Source of the DNA: Pseudoduganella armeniaca
GTDB taxonomy: Bacteria > Pseudomonadota > Gammaproteobacteria > Burkholderiales > Burkholderiaceae_D
Length of the DNA: 64,000 nucleotides
Assembly: GCF_003028855.1 (NCBI RefSeq)
Contig: NZ_CP028324.1
Location: 4,154,001-4,218,000, forward strand
Direction of reading: 5' to 3'
Shown here: one piece after another, positions 35,884 through 44,640 of the stretch
How positions within the stretch are numbered: position 1 is the stretch's first letter
Layout of the letters: every line of letters begins with the position of its first letter
Position numbers and translations under genes: made by a program
The notes under the pieces: model-generated
The model's database searches: none
What the model was told of the DNA's origin: nothing
Seen by the model: only the letters and a program-made list of their open reading frames with translations

Positions 35884-36024
35884 AACGCCAAGGGGCGCAG
35901 CGTCGAATACCACAACACCAACCGCCTGGTCGGCGCCAAGGGCTGGGACATCGGCCTGTCGCAGACGCATCTAGGCCGCCGGCAAGAACGCGGGCGACGA
36001 AGGCCGCGCCGCCGCGCGGAGTAA
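35884..36024 (+). pseudogene. Decayed partial copy of the pbpG 3' half
   Basis: Bases 35884-35966 match 35331-35413 of the endopeptidase gene with five differences in 83. Then short stretches follow in the same order: 35972-35992 matches 35457-35477, 35993-36010 matches 35553-35570, and the last bases match the parent gene end including ccgccgcgcgga. Several internal deletions remove the catalytic regions. It is a duplicated and eroded fragment, not a gene. Confidence 0.85.
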
Positions 36025-36027
36025 GGG

Positions 36028-36885
36028 TCAGAACTTCACGCCCAGGTAGATACCGGTGCGGTTCTTGCGCACCGGCTGTCCTTCCAGCGGATCGGAGCCG
36101 ACCCGGCGCTCCGCGATCAGGGAGAAGCGCGCCGAACCGGGCGGCGGCGGTGCCTTGAAATCGTAGAACAGGTATTCGGCCGTCAGCACGTGCTTGCGGT
36201 AGGTTTCCTTGACCCGGTTGCCGGAAACGCTGGCGTCGCGCGACACCTTGCCGCTGTACGTGACGCGGGTGCGGCTGCTGAACTGCGGGAAGAAGTCGAA
36301 GCCCAGCTCGAACAGCGCGCCCTTGCCGGACCCGGTCGGCAGCAGTACCGGATCGTCCGTTTCATCCGTCTTGACGTAATAGATGCCGGCGCGCGGCCGG
36401 ATGAACAGGCCCCACTCGCCCGGCGTATAACCGACGCCGTACTTCAGCCAGGTGCTGACCAGCTCCGCCGTCGCGCGGGCATACGCGCCTTCCGTGCCGG
36501 CGCCGCGGTCGCGGCTCTTGCCCAGCGCCGCATCGAGCAGCCAGCTGTTGCTCGACTCGAACAAATCGCCGATGGTGGTGCGCACGCCCAGTTCGATCGC
36601 CTTGCGGTCGGTGCTGGTGGTGTCGTCGTCCTCGATGCCAAGCGCGACGTAAGGCTCGGCGATGGTGTCCCGGCCCGGCTCCATCGGCTTGAACGTATAG
36701 GTCAGGGCCAGCGCGATGGCGGCGGCCGCGTCGCCGTTATTGCGCGAATAGCCCAGCCGCGCCGGCTTGTTGCTGGTGCCGGGGTCTTCGACTTCGGCGC
36801 TCTGGCGCAGGGTCAGCTGGGCCTGCGCGGCTGCGCAGCACAGCAGCAGGGAAATGCCCAGGGCGGTTTTCAGCGTGCGCGCCAT
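36028..36885 (-). CDS. Probable outer-membrane beta-barrel protein
   Basis: The 285-residue product has a signal peptide (residues 1-22, to AAQAQ), alternating beta strands (ALALTYTFKPMEPGRD, GIEDDDTTSTDRKAIELGVR, TRVTYSGKVSRDASV) and a C-terminal Phe (GIYLGVKF), as in barrel proteins. It starts one base after the stop of the next gene in the minus-strand order, so the two form an operon. Family and substrate are not recognised. Confidence 0.65.
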   Translation of the reverse strand: MARTLKTALGISLLLCCAAAQAQLTLRQSAEVEDPGTSNKPARLGYSRNNGDAAAAIALALTYTFKPMEPGRDTIAEPYVALGIEDDDTTSTDRKAIELGVRTTIGDLFESSNSWLLDAALGKSRDRGAGTEGAYARATAELVSTWLKYGVGYTPGEWGLFIRPRAGIYYVKTDETDDPVLLPTGSGKGALFELGFDFFPQFSSRTRVTYSGKVSRDASVSGNRVKETYRKHVLTAEYLFYDFKAPPPPGSARFSLIAERRVGSDPLEGQPVRKNRTGIYLGVKF

Positions 36886-36886
36886 G

Positions 36887-37189
36887 TCACTCCCCCGCCC
36901 ACTGCTGGCCGGTAGCGGCGGCCGTGGTCAGTTCGATCGCGCCACCGACCGTCTTCAGCGCCTCCGTCTCAGTATGCGAGATCGGCCGGCTGTTCTGGTC
37001 GCCGTGGCGGCGCGCCACCTTGGTCAGCGGCACGTTCAATGCCCGCTTCATGGAGCCGTCGAAGCCGGACGTGAAATCGATCCGCACCGCTTCCACGGCG
37101 GCGGCGTCGTACGCCGCCAGGTCCAGCGGTGATATGAAGTCGAGCCCCCGGACGACGTCCGTCTTGATCTGGTCGCGCAGCGTTGCCAT
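36887..37189 (-). CDS. Unrecognised 100-residue protein, operon partner of the barrel protein
   Basis: MATLRDQIKTDVVRGLDFIS, then YDAAAVEAVRIDFTSGFDGS. It is soluble, with no signal peptide or membrane span. It is the first gene of a two-gene operon with the barrel protein (1-base gap). I cannot assign a function. The 130 bases upstream hold no gene. Confidence 0.65.
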   Translation of the reverse strand: MATLRDQIKTDVVRGLDFISPLDLAAYDAAAVEAVRIDFTSGFDGSMKRALNVPLTKVARRHGDQNSRPISHTETEALKTVGGAIELTTAAATGQQWAGE

Positions 37190-37319
37190 GACACCCCCGA
37201 TGTAGTGTTGTAGTTTCGCTATTGTTGCGACAATCTTGATCGGAAGTCAAAAATCACTGGTGCTTGCCGGTCGCGGTGCTGCGAGTTTGCAACACTTGGC
37301 CACGCCCAACCCTGGGATG

Positions 37320-38786
37320 TCAGGCGGCCTCGGCAAGGCGAACGTCGCGCGCGGCCAGCGCCACCGTACTGCCCAGCAGCAGGGTCTCCTGCCCCAGCGC
37401 CGCGAGGACCTGGGCGCGGCGCTCGGCGCGCTCGTCCTGCGACAGATCCTTGCCTTCGGCCCGGTACGGCTGCAAGGTCTCGGCCAGGTCGCGCACCAGC
37501 TGGCGCGCCAGCGGCGTGTCTTGCTCGGACTTCAGCCTGCCGAGCAGGTATTGCTCGACGTGCGCGGATTGCCGCACCGACTGGCGCAGGCTGGCGCCCA
37601 GCAGGCGGCCGTCCCGGTAGCGCAGCTCGACGTCGCTGGTCGCGCTGTCTTCGATCGTGCTGTACTTGTAGTTCTGCGATTCGGCCGCGTAATCGAACGC
37701 CAGCTCGGCGCCCGGCGTCAACGGCTCGTGGAACTGCGCGGACAAGCGCGCCTGCTGGGACTGGGTGATCGCGCGCGCATCGCGCGACGCCCCGCCCACC
37801 TGCGTGCGCTGCGCTACCTCGTATTCGAAGCCGTCGACCTCGGTACGCCGCACCGGATTGTCCCAACGCGGCGCCTGCGCCACCGTCGCGCTGAAATCGG
37901 CCAACCCCGTCAGCATGGCGCGGTCCTGCGGCGCCAGCCAGGCACGCGTGGGTGCCGGCGTCGCGGGACCGTCGCTGGCGGCGGTGCGGGACAGGTCGGC
38001 AAAGGCGTCCTTGAACATCGTCATCAGGGCGGCGTCGCCATGGCCGCGCGTGGTGGCCTGGTCGAATTGGCGAAGGTAGCCGTCGATGGCCCGCTCCTGC
38101 TGCTCGCGGGTGCCGGGTGGCATGGGCGTATCGGTCCGGACCGCCAGGTCCACCCTGCCGGCGGGACCGTCCAGCGCGACGCTGCGTTGCGCCTGGTCCA
38201 GGTGAAACGCCAGCGACTGGGTTGCCGGCGGCACGGTCGGCAAGGTCACCTGCGCGTCCAGGTCGATCGACGCCAGTACCCCGCTGGCCAGTTGGGCCAG
38301 GCCACCCAGCTTGATCCGAGGCGGCTGCATCGACAGGCCGTCGATGGCGGCCTGGTAGCCCTCGGCCAGCGCCGCCACGGCGTCCCGTTCCTCGCCCGCC
38401 AGCGCCGCGTCGGCCTGCACTTGCACCAGCAGCTCGTCGCCACGGCTGGCCAGCGTCAGCCCGACCTTGGTGCCGGCCGTGGTCACGATGTCGAGGCTGA
38501 AGCGGTTGTCGAGGTCCCTGGGCAGCACCGCGGCGCCGATCGCCACCGGTGCGCCGGCCTTCAACGTCGCGAACAGCGGCGCCGCAATGTCCTGGAAGCG
38601 CAGGCCCGGCGCTGACGGGCTCGTGATCGCGTCATCCGCCTGCGCGGCCAGGCCAGCGGCGCTGAGGTTGACCACGCTCGATGGCGCCGGGGCGTCGGCC
38701 GGCGTTGGGACTGTCGGCTGGCGCGAGGCTGGGGACATGCTGCGCAGGGCGGCGGGCAGGCTGGGGAGGAAGGAAATCGCGCTCAT
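37320..38786 (-). CDS. Unrecognised 488-residue protein
   Basis: The N-terminus is low complexity (Pro/Ala/Ser-rich, then SVVNLSAAGLAAQADDA, a style seen in flagellar and secreted-substrate proteins). The remainder mixes beta-rich repeats (LDIVTTAGTKVGLTLASRGD) and helices (QQERAIDGYLRQFDQATTRG; AERRAQVLAALGQETLLLGS). No signal peptide or membrane segment is seen. It is a single gene, followed at its start side by element F. No function is offered. Confidence 0.7.
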   Translation of the reverse strand: MSAISFLPSLPAALRSMSPASRQPTVPTPADAPAPSSVVNLSAAGLAAQADDAITSPSAPGLRFQDIAAPLFATLKAGAPVAIGAAVLPRDLDNRFSLDIVTTAGTKVGLTLASRGDELLVQVQADAALAGEERDAVAALAEGYQAAIDGLSMQPPRIKLGGLAQLASGVLASIDLDAQVTLPTVPPATQSLAFHLDQAQRSVALDGPAGRVDLAVRTDTPMPPGTREQQERAIDGYLRQFDQATTRGHGDAALMTMFKDAFADLSRTAASDGPATPAPTRAWLAPQDRAMLTGLADFSATVAQAPRWDNPVRRTEVDGFEYEVAQRTQVGGASRDARAITQSQQARLSAQFHEPLTPGAELAFDYAAESQNYKYSTIEDSATSDVELRYRDGRLLGASLRQSVRQSAHVEQYLLGRLKSEQDTPLARQLVRDLAETLQPYRAEGKDLSQDERAERRAQVLAALGQETLLLGSTVALAARDVRLAEAA

Positions 38787-38866
38787 GCTGACTTAACGGC
38801 ATGATTCCCGGGAAGTTTAGTGTTGGTCAGCGTGATTTGTCGAGCAGCGGTAACGCCTGAGAACCC

Positions 38867-38917
38867 GTGACAGGCTCCGGTCTTCAGGTCGGAGACCCGA
38901 AGACCGGAGCCTGTCAC
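38867..38917. repeat. Palindromic intergenic element F
   Basis: Outer arms gtgacaggctcc / ggagcctgtcac and inner arms ggtcttc / gaagacc, with further pairing (gtcggagac) in the centre. It lies directly after the stop of recD in minus-strand reading and may end the recCBD transcript. Confidence 0.88.
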
Positions 38918-38929
38918 CTGGGGTCTCGA

Positions 38930-40951
38930 CTAGCGCAGCAAGGCCTCGCGCAAGCCGCTGGCGCGCTGCGTGCGCTCGGCGATGGCCTGCCCCAGCACGG
39001 CCGCATTCGGCGACACCAGGGTGAAGAACTCGCGCGCCCGCGTGATGCCGGTGTAGACCAGTTCGCGCGCCAGCACGGCGTTCATCTCGCGCGGCAGCAC
39101 CATCGCCGTGTGGGTGAATTCCGAGCCCTGCGATTTGTGCACCGTCATCGCGAACGCCGTCTCGACGTCGCGCAGCCGCGTGGCCAGCACGCTGCGGATC
39201 GCATCGCCGTCGGCGAACCACACGCGCAGCGAGCCGGGGCGCTGCGGGTCCGGCAAGGTCAGGCCGATGTCGCCGTTGTACACGCCGGTCGCGTAGTCGT
39301 TGCGCGTGACCATCACGGGCCGGCCGACGTACCACTCGCCGCGGCGGCGGATCAGCCGGGCCGCGTCCAGCCGGGCCTCGATCGCCTCGTTCAGTCCCGC
39401 CACGCCCCATTCGCCGGCGCGCACGGCGCACAACAGGCGGAACTGCTCGAAGCGGCGCAGTACCGCGCGCACCCAGCCCGTGTAGTCGCCGCCCCATGCG
39501 TCCGGCCCTTCCTTCACCAGGGTCAGGTAGTCGCGGTAGCCCTGCGGCACGCCGGCGCGCCCCTCGACCGCCAGCGCCAGCGCGTCCTGCGGCGTGGCGC
39601 CTTCGATCCAGTGCACGCGGCCGCCGTGTTCCAGTGGGCCGGCGCGCAGCACGGCGCGCGCGCCATCGCTGTCGCCCCCGTTGACAGCCAGCGCCAACGC
39701 ACCGATCGGGCCGCCGAAACGGCGGCTCTGGCGCAGCATGACGATGCTTTGCGCCAGCGCGCCGCCGTCGCGCAACGCGAAATCGGCGGGGATGGTCTCG
39801 CCGGTGGCGGCCTGCACGTAGGCCACGGTGTCCTCGGCGTAGTTGCCGCTTTCCGCCTCGGCGCACAGGTCGCCCAGCACGGCGCCCGCCTCGACCGAGG
39901 CCAATTGATCCTTGTCGCCCAACAGGATCAGGCGCGCGTGCGCCGGCAGCGCCGCCAGCAGGGAAGCCATCATTTCCAGGTGCACCATCGACGCCTCGTC
40001 GACGATCAGCACGTCGACGTCGAGCGGATTGCCGGCGTGGTAGGCGAAGCTGCGCGTGTCGGGGCGCGCGCCCAGCAGCGAATGCAAGGTGCGGGCGGCG
40101 CCCATGCGCGCGGCCAGCTCGCGCAGCGGCAGCGTGTCGCCCAGCTTGTCCGCCAGTTCGTCCAGGGCCTGGTCGATCGATTGCTTCAAGCGCGCGGCCG
40201 CCTTGCCGGTGGGCGCCGCCAGCGCGATGCGCAGGCCATGGGCCTGGCCTGCGCCGGCCATCGCGAACAGCAGCGCCAGCAGGCGCGCCACCGTGTAGGT
40301 CTTGCCGGTGCCCGGGCCGCCGGTGATGACGGCCAGCTCGCTGCGCAGCGCGATGGCGCAGGCGATCTTCTGCCAGTCCGGTCCCGTCGCTGCCGCGCGC
40401 GCATCCGGGCGCGGCTCGAACAGCCGGTCCAGCCAGCGCCGCACCGCGTCCGCGTCGACCGGAAGTTCGGTACCGGCGCGGCGCACCACGGAAGCGGCCA
40501 CCATCGTCTCGTCGCGCCAGTAGCGGCGCAGGTACAGCCGCTCGCCATCGAGTACCAGCGGCTGGTTGAAATCGAGGTCGCCCACCGGCCAGACCTGCTC
40601 GCAGGCCTGCAGCAGGTTGCGCCAGTCGGCCGCTTTTTTCGGCAGCGGGCCGGCCACGGTGCGCAGGGCCGCCCACTCGCCATCGAGCCAGCCCAGCTGC
40701 GCCGAGGGGTCCTGCGCCAAGTCGGCCAGCACCAGGCAGCTGTGGCCGCGCCCTTCCAGCTCGGACAGCAGCGCGCCCGCCACCAGCAGCGGCGCCGGCG
40801 CATGGCCCAGGGTGGCGAGGGTAGCGAGAAAGCGGGCAAAGGCGCCGGCCAAGCGGCGCAACTTGCCCGCTTCGGTCAGTGCATCGAGCTGCGCCAGCGT
40901 GGCGGCGGCGCGTGCCGCTTCGGCTTGCGGATCGGTGGCGTTCTTCTTCAT
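38930..40951 (-). CDS. recD: Exodeoxyribonuclease V alpha subunit RecD
   Basis: RecD is the 5'-3' helicase of the RecBCD repair and recombination nuclease. The 673-residue product has Walker A GGPGTGKT (211-218), a motif II region LIVDEASM, LLGDKDQLASVE, and the C-terminal AMTVHKSQGSEF and YTGITRAR motifs. It starts in a 4-base overlap (ATGA) with the recB stop and is last in recC-recB-recD. Confidence 0.96.
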   Translation of the reverse strand: MKKNATDPQAEAARAAATLAQLDALTEAGKLRRLAGAFARFLATLATLGHAPAPLLVAGALLSELEGRGHSCLVLADLAQDPSAQLGWLDGEWAALRTVAGPLPKKAADWRNLLQACEQVWPVGDLDFNQPLVLDGERLYLRRYWRDETMVAASVVRRAGTELPVDADAVRRWLDRLFEPRPDARAAATGPDWQKIACAIALRSELAVITGGPGTGKTYTVARLLALLFAMAGAGQAHGLRIALAAPTGKAAARLKQSIDQALDELADKLGDTLPLRELAARMGAARTLHSLLGARPDTRSFAYHAGNPLDVDVLIVDEASMVHLEMMASLLAALPAHARLILLGDKDQLASVEAGAVLGDLCAEAESGNYAEDTVAYVQAATGETIPADFALRDGGALAQSIVMLRQSRRFGGPIGALALAVNGGDSDGARAVLRAGPLEHGGRVHWIEGATPQDALALAVEGRAGVPQGYRDYLTLVKEGPDAWGGDYTGWVRAVLRRFEQFRLLCAVRAGEWGVAGLNEAIEARLDAARLIRRRGEWYVGRPVMVTRNDYATGVYNGDIGLTLPDPQRPGSLRVWFADGDAIRSVLATRLRDVETAFAMTVHKSQGSEFTHTAMVLPREMNAVLARELVYTGITRAREFFTLVSPNAAVLGQAIAERTQRASGLREALLR

Positions 40952-43900
40952 TCCTCGTCCATCATGGGTTCCGGCGCGTCCGCGTGCAGCAGCGCGTCCA
41001 GGCCATCGAGCAGTTCTTCATCCGGCCCGATCAGGTGGCAGCCGCGCGTGGCGGCGTTGCCGACGCCGCGCAGGAACCAGAACACCGCGCCGCCCAGGTG
41101 CAGTGCCGGATCGTAGGCCGCGCCCAGCCGGCTGCGCAGCAGGCGGTGCAGCGCCAGCAGGTAGATCGCGCCCTGCACGTCGTAGCGGTGCTCGGCCATG
41201 CCGTGCGCCAGCGCCGCCGCATGATAGGCGCTGTCGCGCGCGCCCAGCGCGTTCGATTTGTAGTCCAGCACCCAATAGCGGCCCTGGTGTTCGAACACCA
41301 GGTCGGAGAAGCCCTTCAGCATGCCGTGCAGCGCGCGCTGCGGCAAGGGCGGACGGGCCATGCCGTCCAGCAGGTGGCGCCGGCACAGCGCGTCCAGCGC
41401 ACCGGTGGCCAGGCGCTCGCTGGGGAACCAGAACTCCATTTCGGGCAGCAGCATGCCGACGTCCTGCAGGGCCGCACCCAGCGGCGGCAAGGGCGTGACG
41501 ACCAGCTCGCGCAGCCAGGCGATGGTGTCTTCCAGCCGGTGGCCCCAGCCGGCACGCTCGATGCGGCGGCCGATGCGGGCGTCGAAGCCGGCGTCGTGGA
41601 TGCTGTCGAAGCCTTCCTGCGCCAGCCACTCGAGCTGCTCGTGCAGGAAGTTGCCGGGCACGGAGCCGCGCGGGAACCGGTGCCAGGGCGCTTCCTGCAC
41701 CGCCGTGGCATTGCCGGCCGGGTCGCCATCCTCGCCTTCCAGCAGGGTCGCTTCCAGCGCGTCGCGCGGCACCGGCACCGCTGCTTCCACCTGCACGCCG
41801 CGCGTCAGCGAGGTGAAGCTGCCGACCGACCAGTCGCGCTCGAATCGGGCGTCGAACGGCGCCGCCTCGACCAGGGGCGGCTTGTGCTCGACGCGTGCCA
41901 GCAGGGTGACGCGCTCGGGCGCGCCGGCGCTGGCGATGCCGATCGCGGCGCAGTCGCCGCGCAGGTGCTGCCAGCGTTCCTGCAGCGCGTCCGCCGGCAG
42001 CGGCGCGCCGCCCGTCAGCAGGTAGCCCAGCGCCGATTCGTGCAGCACGTTGGCGCCCTTGGCCTTGGCCGGCAGCGCCGCCACGCCCAGCCACAGGAAG
42101 TGGCGCGCCCGCGTCAGCGCCACGTACAAGAGGCGCAGCTCCTCCTCGATGCGGGCCGCTTCCACCGCCGCGTGGGCGTCGTCGGACAGCGCCATGTCGA
42201 TGCGGCGCACGCCGTCGCCATCGGTGTACTCGAAGAAGCTGCGGTTGCGCCGCTCGACCTTGCGCGCCGTGACGGCGAACGGCAGGTACACCAGCGGGTA
42301 TTCCAGGCCCTTCGACTTGTGTACCGTGACGACCTTGACCAGCTCCGCATCCGATTCCAGCCGCAGCACCTGTTCGTCGCTGTTGTCGCCCTCGCCCTCG
42401 ACCTGCTCGGCCATCCAGCGGATCAGCGCCTGCTCGCCATCGAGCTGGCGGCTGGCCGACTGCAGCAGCTCGGCCAGGTGCAGCAGGTTGGTCAGCCGGC
42501 GTTCGCCACCCGGCTGCGCCAGCAGCGCGGCCGGCAGGCCCAGTTCGTGGATGAAGCGGCGCAGCATCGCCAGCACGCCCTGGCGCTGCCAGACGGCGTG
42601 CAGGGCCTTCAGCTGCTCGGTGCGCGCCTCCCACGCCAGTTCGTCGGCCGAGAAACGCGCCAGCTCGGCCAGCGGCAGGTTGGCCGTGCGCGTGGCGAAG
42701 GCGGCCCGCGCCAGGCCGCCTTCGAGCGGATTGGCCAGGGCGGTCAGCCAGCGCAGCACGTCGCGCGCTTCGTCGCTGTCCAGCACCGAATCCTTGTCGG
42801 ACAGGTAGACGCTGGGCACGCACCGCCGCCGCAGCGCATCGCGGATCGCCTTGGCTTCCTTGCGGTCGCGCACCAGGATGGCGATGTCGGCCGGTTGCAG
42901 GCGGCGGAAACCCTCCGGGCCGTCGAAGCCCGTGCCCGGATGGTTCAGCAGTTCGACGATATGCTCGGCGCAGTGGTGCGCGAAAAAATCGCGGTAGGCG
43001 TCGGCACGCAGGTCGGGCGCCTCCGCGCACGCCACCGTCAGCGCCTGCAACTGGCCATCGACGCCGACCAGCCGTTCCGGCCGGCCCTTGGCATCGACCG
43101 GATCGAACGGCAGTGGATTGACGGCGCCGGAGCGGAAGCGGAACGCGCCCTTGTCGAAGCCCTTGTCGCCGGCCAGCCGCTCGGCGTGCAGGAAGATGCG
43201 GTTGACCGCTTCCACCACCTCGCGCGTGGAGCGGTAGTTGGTGCCGAGCTGGTAGTGGCGGCCGGCGGTGGCGCGGCGCGCGGCCAGGTAGCTGTGGATG
43301 TCTGCCCCGCGGAAACCGTAGATCGACTGCTTCGGGTCGCCGATCAGGAACAGGCCCAGGTTGGGGTCGTTGTCCGCGACCCGGTACAGCAGGTCGAAGA
43401 TGCGGTACTGGCTCGGTGCCGTGTCCTGGAACTCGTCCACCAGCGCCACCGGGTACTGCTGCGTGATGCGTTCGCGCAGCGCCGCGCCGTTCGCGCCCTC
43501 CAGCGCATTCTGGAGGCGCAGCAGCATGTCGGCAAAGCCGAACTGGCGATTGCGGCGCTTCAGTTCCTCCATGCGTGCCGCGATCACGGCGGCGGCGTGG
43601 CGGTACAGCCGGTGCGCCAGCGGCTCGATGCCGGCCAGGTCGTCCTTCAGCTGGCGCAGCGCGGCGAATTCGGCGGGCACGTCGCTGCCCTCGTAGGCTT
43701 CGGCGATGCCTTCCGGCGACAGGCGGTGCCAGCCGGCGGCCGCCATGTCCGGATCGACCCGGGCCGGGTCGGCCACCCACACGCGCAGGCTGCCGAACCA
43801 GCCGGCCAGCCATTTCATCTGGATCTTGCGGCCGTTCAGGAGCCCGGCGTCCTTCTTCTCCTCCAGCCAGATCTCCATCCGTTCGATGCGCTCGATCCAG

Positions 43901-44640
43901 CCGGCCTTGAGTGCCGCCAGCCGTTGCTGCAGCTCGTGCAGCGCGGCGCCGATCAGCGCGCCCAGGGGCAGCGGCTGGCCGTCGCCGTCGCAATGCCAGC
44001 TGCCGTCGGCCCGTTTCACCAGGTCGCGCAGGCTGGCCTTCAGGCGGCCCACGTCCGGCCAGCAGGCCAGCAGCGCACCCAGCGCCGGCTCGCGCAGCGG
44101 GTAGACCTGCTGGCGCCAGTAGTCGTGCGCCGCGTCCTCGAACAGGGCCGCCTCGTCGCTGACCAGTTCCTCGTCGAACAGGTTGCCGCTGTCGAACGCG
44201 TGCTCGCGCAGCATGCGCTGGCACCACGAGTCGATCGTGAAGATGGCCGCTTCGTCCATCGTCTCGGCGGCCAGCATCAGGCGGTGCGCGGCCTGCTGGC
44301 GCGCGCTGTGCTCGGGATACGAGTCGAGCAACGCATCCAGGTAGGGATCGCCGGCCTCGGCCTGGCCGCGGAAGTAGGCGGCCGCCTCGACCAGCCGTTC
44401 GCGCACGCGGTTGGACAGCTCGCGCGTGGCGGCGCGGGTGAACGTCATCACCAGGATATCGGCCGGCAGCAGCGGACGGACAAAGGCGTCGGCGCCGCCA
44501 TGGCCCAGCACCAGCCGCACGTACAACGCGGCGATGGTCCAGGTCTTGCCGGTGCCGGCGCTGGCCTCGATCAGGCGCGAGCCGTGCAGCGGGAACGTCA
44601 GCGCGTCCAGCAGCGGCGTGCCTTGCATGTCGTCGCTCAT
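40948..44640 (-). CDS. recB: Exodeoxyribonuclease V beta subunit RecB
   Basis: RecB carries the 3'-5' helicase and the only nuclease of RecBCD. The 1,230-residue product has Walker A ASAGTGKT (26-33), motif II ALVDEFQDTAPSQYRIFDLL, FLIGDPKQSIYGFRGADIHS, LPTNYRST-like QLGTNYRSTREVV, and a C-terminal nuclease domain with YWVLDYKSN and DVQGAIYLLALHRLL. I start at MSDDMQG because ATG 44640 overlaps the recC stop by four bases; longer upstream reading would run into recC. Confidence 0.96.
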   Translation of the reverse strand: MSDDMQGTPLLDALTFPLHGSRLIEASAGTGKTWTIAALYVRLVLGHGGADAFVRPLLPADILVMTFTRAATRELSNRVRERLVEAAAYFRGQAEAGDPYLDALLDSYPEHSARQQAAHRLMLAAETMDEAAIFTIDSWCQRMLREHAFDSGNLFDEELVSDEAALFEDAAHDYWRQQVYPLREPALGALLACWPDVGRLKASLRDLVKRADGSWHCDGDGQPLPLGALIGAALHELQQRLAALKAGWIERIERMEIWLEEKKDAGLLNGRKIQMKWLAGWFGSLRVWVADPARVDPDMAAAGWHRLSPEGIAEAYEGSDVPAEFAALRQLKDDLAGIEPLAHRLYRHAAAVIAARMEELKRRNRQFGFADMLLRLQNALEGANGAALRERITQQYPVALVDEFQDTAPSQYRIFDLLYRVADNDPNLGLFLIGDPKQSIYGFRGADIHSYLAARRATAGRHYQLGTNYRSTREVVEAVNRIFLHAERLAGDKGFDKGAFRFRSGAVNPLPFDPVDAKGRPERLVGVDGQLQALTVACAEAPDLRADAYRDFFAHHCAEHIVELLNHPGTGFDGPEGFRRLQPADIAILVRDRKEAKAIRDALRRRCVPSVYLSDKDSVLDSDEARDVLRWLTALANPLEGGLARAAFATRTANLPLAELARFSADELAWEARTEQLKALHAVWQRQGVLAMLRRFIHELGLPAALLAQPGGERRLTNLLHLAELLQSASRQLDGEQALIRWMAEQVEGEGDNSDEQVLRLESDAELVKVVTVHKSKGLEYPLVYLPFAVTARKVERRNRSFFEYTDGDGVRRIDMALSDDAHAAVEAARIEEELRLLYVALTRARHFLWLGVAALPAKAKGANVLHESALGYLLTGGAPLPADALQERWQHLRGDCAAIGIASAGAPERVTLLARVEHKPPLVEAAPFDARFERDWSVGSFTSLTRGVQVEAAVPVPRDALEATLLEGEDGDPAGNATAVQEAPWHRFPRGSVPGNFLHEQLEWLAQEGFDSIHDAGFDARIGRRIERAGWGHRLEDTIAWLRELVVTPLPPLGAALQDVGMLLPEMEFWFPSERLATGALDALCRRHLLDGMARPPLPQRALHGMLKGFSDLVFEHQGRYWVLDYKSNALGARDSAYHAAALAHGMAEHRYDVQGAIYLLALHRLLRSRLGAAYDPALHLGGAVFWFLRGVGNAATRGCHLIGPDEELLDGLDALLHADAPEPMMDEE

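Noticed and set aside
41018..44227. Long second minus-strand frame over recB
   Set aside because: RecB reads in the other frame with all helicase and nuclease motifs; this frame is repetitive Arg/Ala/Gly.
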